Shown here: one piece after another, positions 1 to 6,937 of the stretch
Position numbering within the stretch: the stretch's first letter is position 1
Layout of the letters: each line of letters begins with the position of its first letter
Assembly (NCBI GenBank): GCA_035421265.1
Contig: DAOLWP010000009.1
Location: forward strand, 1-18,002
Source of the DNA: UBA6220 sp937870835
GTDB taxonomy: Bacteria; Patescibacteriota; Minisyncoccia; Minisyncoccales; Minisyncoccaceae
Direction: 5' to 3'
Length of the DNA: 18,002 nt
Made by a program: the position numbers and the translations under genes
Notes under the pieces: generated by a model
Told to the model about the DNA's origin: nothing
Database searches by the model: none
Seen by the model: the letters and a program-made list of their open reading frames with translations, nothing else

Positions 1-60
1 AGAACTGGGGACAAAGGCGCCCTTACCGATATGGCGGGAAAGTAAATAATAAATAAACAT
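1..60 (+). other. possible 3' end of an upstream gene (frame unresolved)
   Basis: The first ~45 bases are clearly more GC-rich than what follows, and all three forward frames are open until a TAA between 43 and 57. Frame 1 would end ...ALTDMAGK, frame 2 ...PLPIWRESK. A weak terminator-like hairpin follows at 71, which fits a gene ending here on the plus strand. The product cannot be recognised from so few residues and the frame cannot be chosen. Confidence 0.3.
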
Positions 61-70
61 AAAATAATAA

Positions 71-97
71 AGAGGGGATTACTCCCTTCTTTTTTAT
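71..97 (+). terminator. weak rho-independent terminator
   Basis: AGGG pairs with CCCT around loop GATTACT; flanking AG/CT extends the stem with one bulge. It is followed by CTTTTTTATT. It would end the gene whose tail is at the window edge. The stem is short, so the call is moderate. Confidence 0.45.
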
Positions 98-199
98 TCC
101 GAATTAGATATTAGTTCTAATTTATTATTTTATTTAATTTTTAGTTAATTAAATATTAAATTATTTTACTATTTTCCACGTAATTAAAGACTAAAATCA

Positions 200-228
200 T
201 TGACTTTTATAAAATTTTATATTATTAT
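200..228 (+). promoter_or_regulatory. sigma-70-type promoter for typA
   Basis: TTGACT (200-205), a 17-base spacer and TATTAT (223-228) make a good housekeeping promoter. Transcription would start near 235, leaving a leader of about 58 nt before the typA ATG. The surroundings are extremely AT-rich, which raises the chance of accidental matches, but both boxes and the spacing are good. Confidence 0.5.
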
Positions 229-263
229 TTATAAATATTAAAAATAAAGTTAATTAAAGCTTT

Positions 264-283
264 CTGCTGATAGGCAGTTTTTT
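264..283 (+). promoter_or_regulatory. small hairpin with T-tract in the typA leader
   Basis: CTGC (264-267), loop TGATAG and GCAG (274-277) are followed directly by six T (278-283), ending 10 nt before the typA ATG. It looks like a miniature terminator or attenuator, but a four-pair stem is too weak to be confident. No Shine-Dalgarno site lies between it and the ATG. Confidence 0.25.
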
Positions 284-293
284 CATTCTTAAT

Positions 294-2090
294 ATGGAAA
301 TTAGAAATATTGCTATTATTGCACATGTTGACCATGGTAAAACCACCTTAACCGATGCCATTTTACAGCAAACAGGGATGGTAGAAAAAGGTTTTAGTAT
401 GGATGTGAATGAATTAGAAAAAGAAAGGGGTATTACTATTTATTCAAAAAATGCCTCCGCTTTTTATAAAGATACTAAAATTAATATCGTGGACACTCCG
501 GGGCACGCTGATTTTGGTTCGGAAGTAGAACGAGTTTTGCGTTCCATTGACTCTGTAATTTTGGTGGTTGATGCTCAAGAAGGACCTATGCCGCAAACAA
601 AATTTGTATTAAAAAAATCTTTAGAGTTAGGATTAAAGCCAGTTGTAGTAATTAACAAAATTGATAAGCCCGCGGCTCGTCCCGAAGAAGTTCAAGAAAT
701 GGTTTTTGAACTTTTTATGGATTTAGGGGCTAATGACGAACAATTAAATTTTCCAGTTATTTATGCGAATGGCCGAGAAGGAATTGCCAAAAAAAAACTT
801 ACTGACCCGGATAAAGACATCACTCCTCTTTTAGATTTGATTTTAGAAAAAGTTCCGCCAGCGTCATCAGATGAATCAACTTTTAAACCACTAAGGGCAC
901 AACCATTTAATTTAGCCTATGATAATTTTTTGGGCCGTTTAGCAATTTGTCGTATTTATGAAGGACAAGTTAGAAAAAATGACGAGGTATACATCAAGGG
1001 ATTATTAAGAGAGCCGCGAAAAGCTAAAATCATTAAAATAATGAATTTTTATGGAATGGAAAGACGTGAAACAGAAGCAGCTAATGCTGGAGATGTAGTA
1101 ATTTTAGCAGGCATTGCTGATATTAATATTGGTGAAACTATTTGCGCTCAAGCAGACCAAGAACCGTTGCCAATTATTAAAATTGATGAACCGACTATTT
1201 CTTTAAATTTTTTAGTAAATAATTCTCCTTTTGCGGGCCGTGATGGAAAATATGTGACTAATCGTCAATTGCGCGAACGTTTGGAGAGGGAATTAGAAGT
1301 TAATGTTGGTTTGAAAATTGATTTTAGTAATACTGACCATTATAAAGTTTATGGGCGAGGAGAACTGCATATCGCCATACTTTTAGAAAATATGAGGCGA
1401 GAGGGTTATGAATTACAGGTTTCTCAGCCGCAAGTTATTATTAAAGAAGAAAATAATCAAAAATTAGAACCTTATGAAGAAGTTATTATCGATGTACCCG
1501 AAGAATCAGCTGGCACAGTAATTGAAAAATTATCGCAAAGGAAGGGAGTGATGCAAGAAATGAAAACAGAGCAAGGACATATTCGTTTAATATTTGAAAT
1601 ACCTACTCGGGGACTTTTGGGATACAAACCTGAATTTATAATGGATACGCGCGGAGAAGGAATTTTATCTAGTCGAGTAATTGGCTTTAAGCCCTATGCA
1701 GGAGAAATTGAGAAGCATAACCTTGGCTCTATGATTTCTATGGTAACGGGTAAAGCATCGGGATTTTCGTTGTGGAATTTACAAGAGCGGGGGACTCTTT
1801 ATATTGGCCACGCCGATGATGTTTATGAAGGTATGGTTATTGGCAATGTTTCTAAGGGAAACGACTTAACTGTTAATCCAACTAAAGGCAAAGAATTAAG
1901 CAATATGAGAGCTTCTGGTTCTGATGAAGCAATTAAATTAATTCCACCAGTTCCTATTACTTTAGAGAGAGGATTAAGTATTATGAAAGAAGATGAATAT
2001 TTAGAAATTACTCCACATAATATCCGTTTAAGAAAACAGCTTTTAAGTGAGATAGGCAGGATTAAACAAAAAAGAGCTGCTCATAAATAA
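294..2090 (+). CDS. typA: ribosome-associated translational GTPase TypA/BipA
   Basis: This is a 598-residue translational GTPase of the TypA/BipA family, which binds the 70S ribosome and assists large-subunit assembly and translation under stress. The start reads MEIRNIAIIAHVDHGKTT, the usual TypA start, with the P-loop at about residues 10-18. The G2-region T is in ERGITI, G3 is DTPGHADFG and G4 is NKID. After the G domain come an EF-Tu-like beta barrel, two alpha/beta domains and the C-terminal TypA domain (RGLLGYKPEF, then GKASGFSLW). The length matches the family (about 590-615). No Shine-Dalgarno site precedes the ATG. A promoter is seen at 200-228 and a terminator overlaps the stop codon. 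The identification is firm. Confidence 0.97.
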   Translation: MEIRNIAIIAHVDHGKTTLTDAILQQTGMVEKGFSMDVNELEKERGITIYSKNASAFYKDTKINIVDTPGHADFGSEVERVLRSIDSVILVVDAQEGPMPQTKFVLKKSLELGLKPVVVINKIDKPAARPEEVQEMVFELFMDLGANDEQLNFPVIYANGREGIAKKKLTDPDKDITPLLDLILEKVPPASSDESTFKPLRAQPFNLAYDNFLGRLAICRIYEGQVRKNDEVYIKGLLREPRKAKIIKIMNFYGMERRETEAANAGDVVILAGIADINIGETICAQADQEPLPIIKIDEPTISLNFLVNNSPFAGRDGKYVTNRQLRERLERELEVNVGLKIDFSNTDHYKVYGRGELHIAILLENMRREGYELQVSQPQVIIKEENNQKLEPYEEVIIDVPEESAGTVIEKLSQRKGVMQEMKTEQGHIRLIFEIPTRGLLGYKPEFIMDTRGEGILSSRVIGFKPYAGEIEKHNLGSMISMVTGKASGFSLWNLQERGTLYIGHADDVYEGMVIGNVSKGNDLTVNPTKGKELSNMRASGSDEAIKLIPPVPITLERGLSIMKEDEYLEITPHNIRLRKQLLSEIGRIKQKRAAHK

Positions 2091-2106
2091 GCAGTTCTTT
2101 TAATTT
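2069..2106. terminator. strong bidirectional terminator between convergent typA and the carbonic-anhydrase-like gene
   Basis: AAAAGAGCTGCT pairs with AGCAGTTCTTTT, a 12-bp stem with one G-U pair, with a short loop and T-rich tracts on both strands (TTTTAATTTTT forward, TTTTTTG reverse). The typA stop codon TAA is inside the loop/stem, and the minus-strand gene ends at 2107, one base past the structure. It therefore can serve both convergent genes. Confidence 0.8.
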
Positions 2107-2541
2107 TTAATCAATTGTTTCAAAAGTAATAAAATTTCCTTGAATATCATTTAATTGGGCCCAAATTTTTTTTATAACCATATCGGGAAAATTTTCTTTT
2201 ATTATTTTTTCAGCCCTATTCATATCTTTGATTTGGACAATCCTTTCTTCTGTCTCATTTTTAAAATGATAAATATTTTTGTAAGCTCCGCAATCACTAT
2301 GGTGCACTAAAATAACCTGCGAAGCTTGATGCAAGTTATGAGCAATTTGAATTTGTTTTAAGAATAAATCTTGTATTTCTTTTTTATTAGACAATTCTTG
2401 AGTAGCCCCAGCTAAAGAGACGATATCACAATCGCCAGTTAAATTATTTTCGTCTAACCAATGTCGCATTTCTTTTTCTAAACGAAAGTCAATGCATTTT
2501 ATTAGAATAGCCTTGCAAGTATGTTTATGTTCTTGGTTCAT
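2107..2541 (-). CDS. miniature beta-carbonic-anhydrase-like protein
   Basis: The 144-residue protein carries the zinc signature of beta-carbonic anhydrases: C16-x-D18-x-R20 (CIDFR) and H81-x-x-C84 (HHSDCG). Cys16, His81 and Cys84 are the expected zinc ligands and Asp18/Arg20 the catalytic dyad. Family members usually have 190-220 residues; here the regions after HxxC are reduced to a short tail, so hydration of CO2 is plausible but not proven. Similar short carbonic-anhydrase-like proteins could have another zinc-dependent role. It is cytoplasmic: no signal or membrane segment. It is convergent with typA and separated by a shared terminator. An extended -10 box lies at 2587-2595. Confidence 0.7.
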   Translation of the reverse strand: MNQEHKHTCKAILIKCIDFRLEKEMRHWLDENNLTGDCDIVSLAGATQELSNKKEIQDLFLKQIQIAHNLHQASQVILVHHSDCGAYKNIYHFKNETEERIVQIKDMNRAEKIIKENFPDMVIKKIWAQLNDIQGNFITFETID

Positions 2542-2586
2542 ATTTTTTAGTTTGTTATTTTTTTTAGTTAGAATTTAAAAGCTAAA

Positions 2587-2595
2587 ATTTTAGCA
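2587..2595 (-). promoter_or_regulatory. extended -10 promoter for the carbonic-anhydrase-like gene
   Basis: On the minus strand TGCTAAAAT matches the extended -10 pattern TGnTAnnnT. It sits in a perfect 14-base palindrome GCTAAAATTTTAGC (2581-2594) that could be an operator or be accidental in AT-rich DNA. The leader to the ATG would be about 40 nt. No -35 box is recognisable. Confidence 0.4.
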
Positions 2596-2626
2596 TAAAA
2601 TGGCTAATGAGATTTAGCCATTTTAT
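2595..2626 (-). terminator. 13-bp perfect hairpin at the end of the small membrane-protein gene
   Basis: ATAAAATGGCTAA (2595-2607) and TTAGCCATTTTAT (2614-2626) pair perfectly around loop 2608-2613. The stop codon of the 40-residue gene (2604-2606) lies in the stem. On the minus strand the 3' arm ends in CATTTTAT, so it resembles a terminator without a long uninterrupted T run. It also lies directly upstream of the next gene's -10 box and could influence it. Confidence 0.5.
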
Positions 2627-2726
2627 AATAATAAGGAGCAGTCGTGACAAAAATTATTCCTAAGGCAATCCACATCCCTATGGTTAAACATAGGAACATT
2701 ATTGATTCTCCTATTTTTTGTTGCAT
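2604..2726 (-). CDS. 40-residue single-span small membrane protein
   Basis: An ATG at 2726 opens 40 codons ending in TAG. The protein starts MQQKIGESIMF, has a hydrophobic stretch of about 22 residues (roughly residues 9-31, FLCLTIGMWIALGIIFVTTA) and ends YYYKMAKSH, a positively charged tail. It follows the hemolysin III gene by 48 nt on the same strand, has a TTGACA promoter in that gap, and ends in a perfect hairpin. Gene, promoter and terminator-like hairpin fit exactly. Function is unknown; it could be a TrhA partner or a free small membrane protein. Too short for standard gene calling. Confidence 0.6.
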   Translation of the reverse strand: MQQKIGESIMFLCLTIGMWIALGIIFVTTAPYYYKMAKSH

Positions 2727-2742
2727 TTTAAGGACCTTTTTA

Positions 2743-2770
2743 TAAATATCATTTTTAATTAATTTGTCAA
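2743..2770 (-). promoter_or_regulatory. promoter of the 40-residue membrane-protein gene
   Basis: On the minus strand TTGACA (2765-2770) is followed after 16 bases by TATTTA (2743-2748), preceded by TGA as an extended -10. The start would be about 10 nt before the ATG at 2726. The perfect -35 makes this one of the better promoters in the window. Confidence 0.5.
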
Positions 2771-2774
2771 TTTT

Positions 2775-3425
2775 TTAAGAAAGAAATTTATAAATTCCCC
2801 AAAAATGACAAAGCGTTCCCAAGACAGTTAAGATATGAAAAATTTCATGAAAACCAAATTGTTTGCAAAGATTTGGTTTTTTTTGGGAATAAATAATAGC
2901 TCCAATAGTGTAGAAAAAACCACCCAATAAAATCCATTTAATAAAAGCAAAGGTAACTTTTTGATTTAAAGGATAAAATAGAATTATACTTAACCAACCC
3001 ATTACAACATAAATACTTGTAGCTGCCCAACGGGGAACATTGGTCCAGAATTTTTTAAAAAAAACAGTGGAAATCCCAATAACAGCTAAAATCCAAATTA
3101 GAATTAAAGAATACCATCCCCATGGTCCCCAAAGAGGAATTAAACATATTGGTGTATAAGTTCCGGCAATGAGAATATAAATCATAGCATGGTCAATTTT
3201 TCTAAATATATCTACCTCTTCCGGAGAATGTCCAAAGAGATGATAAATTGCGCTGGAAGTATAAAGAAAAATCATACTTAAACCAAAAACAGAAAAAGAA
3301 ATTAAATTGATAGCAGAATGTTTTTGTAAGGCTAAACGAATTAAAATAATTGTTCCCAAAATAGATAGAATAGCACCAATGAAATGGCTTAATCCACTAA
3401 TCGGGTCTTTAATTTTTAATGCCAT
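2775..3425 (-). CDS. trhA: hemolysin III / TrhA (PAQR-type) membrane protein
   Basis: A 216-residue polytopic protein with about seven membrane spans, of the YqfA/hemolysin III branch of the PAQR superfamily. The conserved metal-site elements are visible: SAIYHLF with Ser and His near residues 58-63, DHAMIYILIAGTYTP near 78-92, and the C-terminal HEIFHILTVLGTLCHF with two spaced histidines. Known members in other bacteria affect membrane fluidity and energy metabolism; hemolysis is not generally shown. The start codon lies 17 nt inside the end of the upstream glycosidase gene, so the two are probably co-translated. Family call is firm, role is not. Confidence 0.88.
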   Translation of the reverse strand: MALKIKDPISGLSHFIGAILSILGTIILIRLALQKHSAINLISFSVFGLSMIFLYTSSAIYHLFGHSPEEVDIFRKIDHAMIYILIAGTYTPICLIPLWGPWGWYSLILIWILAVIGISTVFFKKFWTNVPRWAATSIYVVMGWLSIILFYPLNQKVTFAFIKWILLGGFFYTIGAIIYSQKKPNLCKQFGFHEIFHILTVLGTLCHFWGIYKFLS

Positions 3426-4398
3426 GGTAATTTTTGAAATTTATAATTTTATTATATGATGCATTAATTTTTTCTTCGGAAATTTGTCCATTTTTGACTG
3501 CTTTAAAAATTGCGTCAACGGCCTTATAAGGAATTTGTTCGTCATACGTTTGGAGATTATTGCTTATTATTAATATATCACAGCCAGCATTAATGGCGAG
3601 AATGATAGATTCTTCAAAGCCGAAATTATCGGCAATGGCGCCCATTTGCATATCATCTGAAATAACCAATCCTTTAAACCCTAAAACATTGCGTAAAAGT
3701 CCATTAATAAATATTGGAGAAAGAGTAGCGGGATAATCTGGATCAATAGCTGTGTTCATAATATGCGCAGTCATGATAGCATCAGAATAATTATTTTTAA
3801 GAAGATAAATATAAGGAATTAATTCTTGAGGGGTCCAAGTTTTAGTAATATCTACTAATCCTAAATGGCTGTCGCTAGTGGAGCTGCCATGTCCGGGAAA
3901 ATGTTTAATAACAGTAGCAATATTGTAGTTATGCAAACCATTAATAAATTTTTCAGCGTATATTGAAACTTTTTTAGGATCATTTGAAAAAGAACGCTCT
4001 AAATAACCAATAACTGGATTATTAGGATTGATATTAACATCTACAACAGGGGCGAAGTTAAGATTAAATCCCAAAATTGATAATTCAGCGCCGAGCAAAT
4101 TTCCTATTGTTTCTGTTTTTGCAGGCGTTCCGCGACCTAATTCTTCAGCGCTGGGAATTTTTATAAATCCGGATTGCGCTTTTAGGCGATTGACATATCC
4201 TCCTTCTGCGTCTACGGCCACAAAAAGAGGCGTTGGGGAATATTTTTTCAAATCAGAAATTAATTGTCTAGTTTGAACTGGATTGATAATATTGCGTGTT
4301 AATTTTCCTTGAGATGGCATGTCTTTATCGCATAAAACAACACCTCCAATATTTAATTCTTGAATTGTTTTAGTAATATAAGAATCAGCGTTTATTTC
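3409..4398 (-). CDS. nagZ: glycoside hydrolase family 3, NagZ-type beta-N-acetylhexosaminidase (5' end lost in assembly gap)
   Basis: The visible 329 residues belong to the GH3 TIM-barrel family. The NagZ-type loop KHFPGHG...DSH, holding the Asp-His acid/base pair, and the nucleophile Asp in VISDDMQMGA are both present, so it should remove N-acetylglucosamine from muropeptides or related glycans. The frame stays open from the methionine at 4320 to the gap (reading ...TIQELNIGGVVLCDKD), and this stretch is typical GH3 sequence, so the true start is in or beyond the gap. A signal peptide or membrane anchor, common in such enzymes, cannot be judged. It overlaps trhA by 17 nt. Likely part of envelope turnover. 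Confidence 0.85.
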   Translation of the reverse strand, partial: EINADSYITKTIQELNIGGVVLCDKDMPSQGKLTRNIINPVQTRQLISDLKKYSPTPLFVAVDAEGGYVNRLKAQSGFIKIPSAEELGRGTPAKTETIGNLLGAELSILGFNLNFAPVVDVNINPNNPVIGYLERSFSNDPKKVSIYAEKFINGLHNYNIATVIKHFPGHGSSTSDSHLGLVDITKTWTPQELIPYIYLLKNNYSDAIMTAHIMNTAIDPDYPATLSPIFINGLLRNVLGFKGLVISDDMQMGAIADNFGFEESIILAINAGCDILIISNNLQTYDEQIPYKAVDAIFKAVKNGQISEEKINASYNKIINFKNYHGIKN

Positions 4399-4498
4399 NN
4401 NNNNNNNNNNNNNNNNNNNNNNNNNNNNNNNNNNNNNNNNNNNNNNNNNNNNNNNNNNNNNNNNNNNNNNNNNNNNNNNNNNNNNNNNNNNNNNNNNN
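4399..4498. other. 100-N scaffold gap
   Basis: Exactly 100 N, the usual placeholder for a gap of unknown size. It removes the 5' ends of two divergent genes (the GH3 enzyme leftward, the RRM protein rightward) together with their promoters. Confidence 0.98.
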
Positions 4499-4720
4499 GA
4501 TTTGTTTTCTCAGGCTGGAAATGTGGCCTCAGCTTCTGTTATTGTGGATAAATTTTCTAAAAGGTCAAAAGGTTTTGGCTTTGTAGAAATGGCCACTGAA
4601 GAAGAAGCCGCTAAGGCAAAAGAAATGTTAAATGGATCAGAAGTTGAAGGCCGCAAAATCCTTGTTGATGAGGCAAGACCAATGAAAGAAAGAACTTCTG
4701 ATAACCAATCCAACGACTAA
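4499..4720 (+). CDS. single-RRM RNA-binding protein (5' end lost in assembly gap)
   Basis: The reading frame is open from the gap edge and gives 73 residues. The RNP1 motif KGFGFVEM is intact, followed by helix 2 (TEEEAAKAKEMLNG) and strand 4 (RKILVDEAR), then a short hydrophilic tail. The first beta strand with RNP2, usually L-[FY]-V-G-N-L, and helix 1 are missing, about 20-25 residues, and must lie in the gap. The TTG at 4502 is not the real start. Small single-RRM proteins occur in Patescibacteria and cyanobacteria and bind RNA; targets are unknown. A strong terminator follows. Confidence 0.85.
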   Translation, partial: DLFSQAGNVASASVIVDKFSKRSKGFGFVEMATEEEAAKAKEMLNGSEVEGRKILVDEARPMKERTSDNQSND

Positions 4721-4729
4721 TCAAGCCGA

Positions 4730-4766
4730 AAAAAGAGCTCTCTTGAGGGCTCTTTTTAATTTTTAA
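4730..4766 (+). terminator. rho-independent terminator after the RRM gene
   Basis: AAAAAGAGCTCT (4730-4741) pairs with AGGGCTCTTTTT (4746-4757), 12 bp with one G-U, loop CTTG, followed by a T-rich tract. It starts 10 nt after the stop codon. Confidence 0.85.
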
Positions 4767-4834
4767 AATTAATAAATAATTAGAATATAATTAATATATG
4801 GGCGATGAGACTGGTTTAAAAGATTAAATTATAT

Positions 4835-4861
4835 TATAATAAAAAATAAAAAATAAAAAAT
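4835..4861 (+). repeat. TATAAT box and A-rich heptamer repeat in the leader of the tRNA-binding gene
   Basis: TATAAT at 4835-4840 is followed by three copies of AAAAAAT (4841-4861), ending four bases before the ATG. There is no Shine-Dalgarno site; the A-rich leader may aid initiation. No clear -35 box is seen. Confidence 0.4.
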
Positions 4862-4865
4862 AAAA

Positions 4866-5186
4866 ATGATTACCTTTGAAGACTTTGAAAAAATTGATTT
4901 ACGGTTGGCTAAAATTATTGCTGCGGAAAAAATAGATGGTTCTGATAAATTATTGAAAATTAAAGCGCAGATAGGAAACGAAGAAAGGCAGATTATTGCT
5001 GGAATTGGCAAATTTTACACACCCGAAAATCTTATTGATAAAATTATTGTCATAGTTTTTAATTTAGAGCCGAGAATGATTATGGGATTAGAAAGTCAAG
5101 CCATGCTTTTAGCTGTTAAAGATAATAACGAGCTTTCTTTAATTGTTCCTGATAAAATAATGCCGAGCGGCTTGCAATTAAGTTAG
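4866..5186 (+). CDS. stand-alone MetG C-terminal tRNA-binding (OB-fold) protein
   Basis: A 106-residue protein with the OB-fold tRNA-binding domain found at the C-terminus of methionyl-tRNA synthetase and in Trbp111/CsaA. The start FEDFEKIDLRLAKI, then SDKLLKI, GIGKFYTPE, and MIMGLESQAMLLA are the conserved elements. It occupies the whole protein, so it is either the separate beta subunit of methionyl-tRNA synthetase or a general tRNA-binding protein. No MetG catalytic gene is in the window. It reads from an A-rich leader with a TATAAT box. Confidence 0.88.
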   Translation: MITFEDFEKIDLRLAKIIAAEKIDGSDKLLKIKAQIGNEERQIIAGIGKFYTPENLIDKIIVIVFNLEPRMIMGLESQAMLLAVKDNNELSLIVPDKIMPSGLQLS

Positions 5187-5240
5187 AGTTTAGTTATAAT
5201 TATAATGTAATAATAAAATAATAATAAAAATTTAAATAAT

Positions 5241-6059
5241 ATGGCTACTATAGATACAAAACGCAATCCCTTTATGCAGATTTTATTAATTTTAATTTCT
5301 GCTTTTACTTTTGTTCTTATTTTTTATTTTTTAGTAATGATTAACGCTAAAATTAAAGAAACTAAATATATTGGCAATATTCAAAGAGAAAATATAATAT
5401 CAGTTTCAAAAACCGGTACGGTTTATGTTAGGCCAGATTTAGCTGTAGTGAAAATTACTGCGACAACTAATGAGAAAACCGCAACAGCAGCAATAAATAA
5501 AAATAGCGAAAAATCAGCAGCAATAAAAGAATTTTTGAAACAACAAGGAGTGGAAGATAAAGATATTAAAACCGTAAATTATATTGTTAATCCTCGTTAT
5601 GAATATATAAAATTGCTAGCTGATGAATTAGAAAGTTCAATTTTATATCCAAATGGTAAAAGAACTTTGGTTGGCTATGAAGCTAGTGAATCTTTAGAAG
5701 TAAAAATTAGACAATTAGATAAAATTGGCGATATTACTACGGGAGCCGTAAAAGCTGGGGCAGATGATGTTGGTAATCTCGTTTTTACTGTAGAAAATAT
5801 TGATATAGCAAAAGCGCAAGCGCGCGCCGAAGCTATCGCTAAAGCCAAATCAGAAGCGCAAATCATTGCCAATAATTTAGATATTCATTTAGGCAAAATA
5901 GTTGGTTTTAATGAATCAGGCAATACTCCTATTTATTTTAATGCTGCTAAAGCCTACGACGAGAGCAGTATTTCTTTTGGCAGTACCCCTCAAGCTTCCG
6001 TAAGCATAGGAGAAAATAAAATAGAGGTAACAGTAAATATTACTTACGAAATTAATTAA
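5241..6059 (+). CDS. membrane-anchored SIMPL (DUF541) protein
   Basis: 272 residues with an N-terminal membrane anchor (about 13-36) and a SIMPL/DUF541 domain outside the cytoplasm (about 50-272). Typical features are ISVSKTGTVYVRPDLAVVKI at the domain start, the helix-rich ARAEAIAKAKSEAQ segment, and a final beta strand IEVTVNITYEI. Members are often periplasmic or surface proteins; some are linked to oxidative stress, but the biochemical role is unknown. The FKBP gene starts 10 nt after its stop, so the two are very likely one transcript and both face outside. Confidence 0.85.
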   Translation: MATIDTKRNPFMQILLILISAFTFVLIFYFLVMINAKIKETKYIGNIQRENIISVSKTGTVYVRPDLAVVKITATTNEKTATAAINKNSEKSAAIKEFLKQQGVEDKDIKTVNYIVNPRYEYIKLLADELESSILYPNGKRTLVGYEASESLEVKIRQLDKIGDITTGAVKAGADDVGNLVFTVENIDIAKAQARAEAIAKAKSEAQIIANNLDIHLGKIVGFNESGNTPIYFNAAKAYDESSISFGSTPQASVSIGENKIEVTVNITYEIN

Positions 6060-6069
6060 GTTAGGTAAT

Positions 6070-6591
6070 ATGAAAAAAAATAATATAATTATTATTGCTA
6101 TTGTTTTAATAATAATCATAGGAGTTGCTATTTATTATTTTTATAGACCAAAATCAATATTTGCGCCAGAACCAATTGGAGTACGAGGAGGAGAGGCATC
6201 TGCCAATGTTGTTATAGGAAAAGAAGAACAAATATCAGATTTAATTAATAATTTTGATAATCAATCAAAAATGAAGATAGAAATTTTAAAACAAGGCAGT
6301 GGAGTAGAAGTTAAATCCGGAGATATTTTAACCGTTAACTATACCGGCACCTTCATAGATGGCACTAAATTTGATTCTAGCTTTAATCCGGGTCGTGAGC
6401 CATTTATTTTTAAGCTTGGAGCAGGACAAGTGATTAAAGGCTGGGACGAGGGTTTAGTTGGTATGAAAATAGGAGAACAACGTCGTTTAACCATTCCGCC
6501 AGAAATGGGATATGGGTCAGCAGGAGTACCGGGAGCCATTCCTCCCAATGCTACTTTAATTTTTGTAGTAGATTTATTAAAAATTAATTAA
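6070..6591 (+). CDS. membrane-anchored FKBP-type peptidyl-prolyl isomerase
   Basis: 173 residues with an N-terminal hydrophobic anchor (about 5-24), a linker, and an FKBP domain from about residue 80. All core FKBP active-site residues can be aligned: Tyr in VNYTG, Phe-Asp in KFDSS, Arg-Phe in GREPFIF, Val-Ile-Trp in QVIKGW, Tyr in MGYG and the last Phe in TLIFVVDLL. It should catalyse proline cis-trans isomerisation and help fold exported proteins. It follows the SIMPL gene closely and ends before a terminator. Confidence 0.93.
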   Translation: MKKNNIIIIAIVLIIIIGVAIYYFYRPKSIFAPEPIGVRGGEASANVVIGKEEQISDLINNFDNQSKMKIEILKQGSGVEVKSGDILTVNYTGTFIDGTKFDSSFNPGREPFIFKLGAGQVIKGWDEGLVGMKIGEQRRLTIPPEMGYGSAGVPGAIPPNATLIFVVDLLKIN

Positions 6592-6640
6592 AATTAAAAA
6601 ATTGAATAAATTTATATTTATTGATTTGGAAAATTTTAAG

Positions 6641-6672
6641 ACAAGGCCGTTTTGAAGAAGCGGCTTTTTATT
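6641..6672 (+). terminator. rho-independent terminator after the FKBP gene
   Basis: AAGGCCG (6643-6649) pairs with CGGCTTT (6661-6667), 7 bp with one G-U, loop of 11, then TTTTTATTG. It is about 50 nt after the stop codon. Confidence 0.65.
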
Positions 6673-6703
6673 GTTGATTTTTAGTGTCTTTTTATGCTAT
6701 TTT
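6671..6703 (+). promoter_or_regulatory. extended -10 promoter giving a leaderless DUF167 transcript
   Basis: TGCTATTTT (6695-6703) matches TGnTATnnT and ends six bases before the ATG at 6710. TTGTTG at 6671-6676 could act as -35 for the overlapping box TATGCT (6693-6698). Either way the start site falls at or next to the ATG. Confidence 0.45.
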
Positions 6704-6709
6704 AATTAT

Positions 6710-6937
6710 ATGTTTATAAAAGTTAAAGCTTTTCCTCAAAGCCGTGAACAGAAAATAATTGAAAAAGAAGAAAATTTTTTTGAAATTTATGTGCGGGAAA
6801 AGCCAATTCAAAATCAAGCAAATCAAGCGGTTCTTAAAGTTTTAGCAGAATATTTTAATATTCCAAAAGATAATATAAAATTAGTAAAAGGTTTCCAAGA
6901 AAGAAATAAAATATTTTTAATTAAAAATTATGACTAA
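6710..6937 (+). CDS. DUF167 (YggU-type) protein
   Basis: A 75-residue DUF167 protein with the expected features: KVKAFPQSREQKI at the start, YVREKPIQNQANQAVLKVLA in the middle and IKLVKGFQERNKIF near the end. I chose the ATG at 6710 rather than the upstream TTG-type start at 6671 because the upstream part overlaps the preceding terminator and -10 box, and the family starts just before the first strand. Family function is unknown. It overlaps the next gene by 8 nt and begins a four-gene chain. Confidence 0.82.
   Translation: MFIKVKAFPQSREQKIIEKEENFFEIYVREKPIQNQANQAVLKVLAEYFNIPKDNIKLVKGFQERNKIFLIKNYD

Noticed and set aside
4028..4276. Plus-strand ORF opposite the GH3 gene
   Set aside because: Shadow of a clearly coding minus-strand gene; low-complexity composition, no motif.
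4360..4551. Open frame running across the N block
   Set aside because: It exists only because N is read as open; the sequence on each side belongs to the GH3 gene (minus) and the RRM gene (other frame).
6671..6709. Upstream TTG start for DUF167
   Set aside because: It overlaps the FKBP terminator and the -10 box; the family starts at the later ATG.
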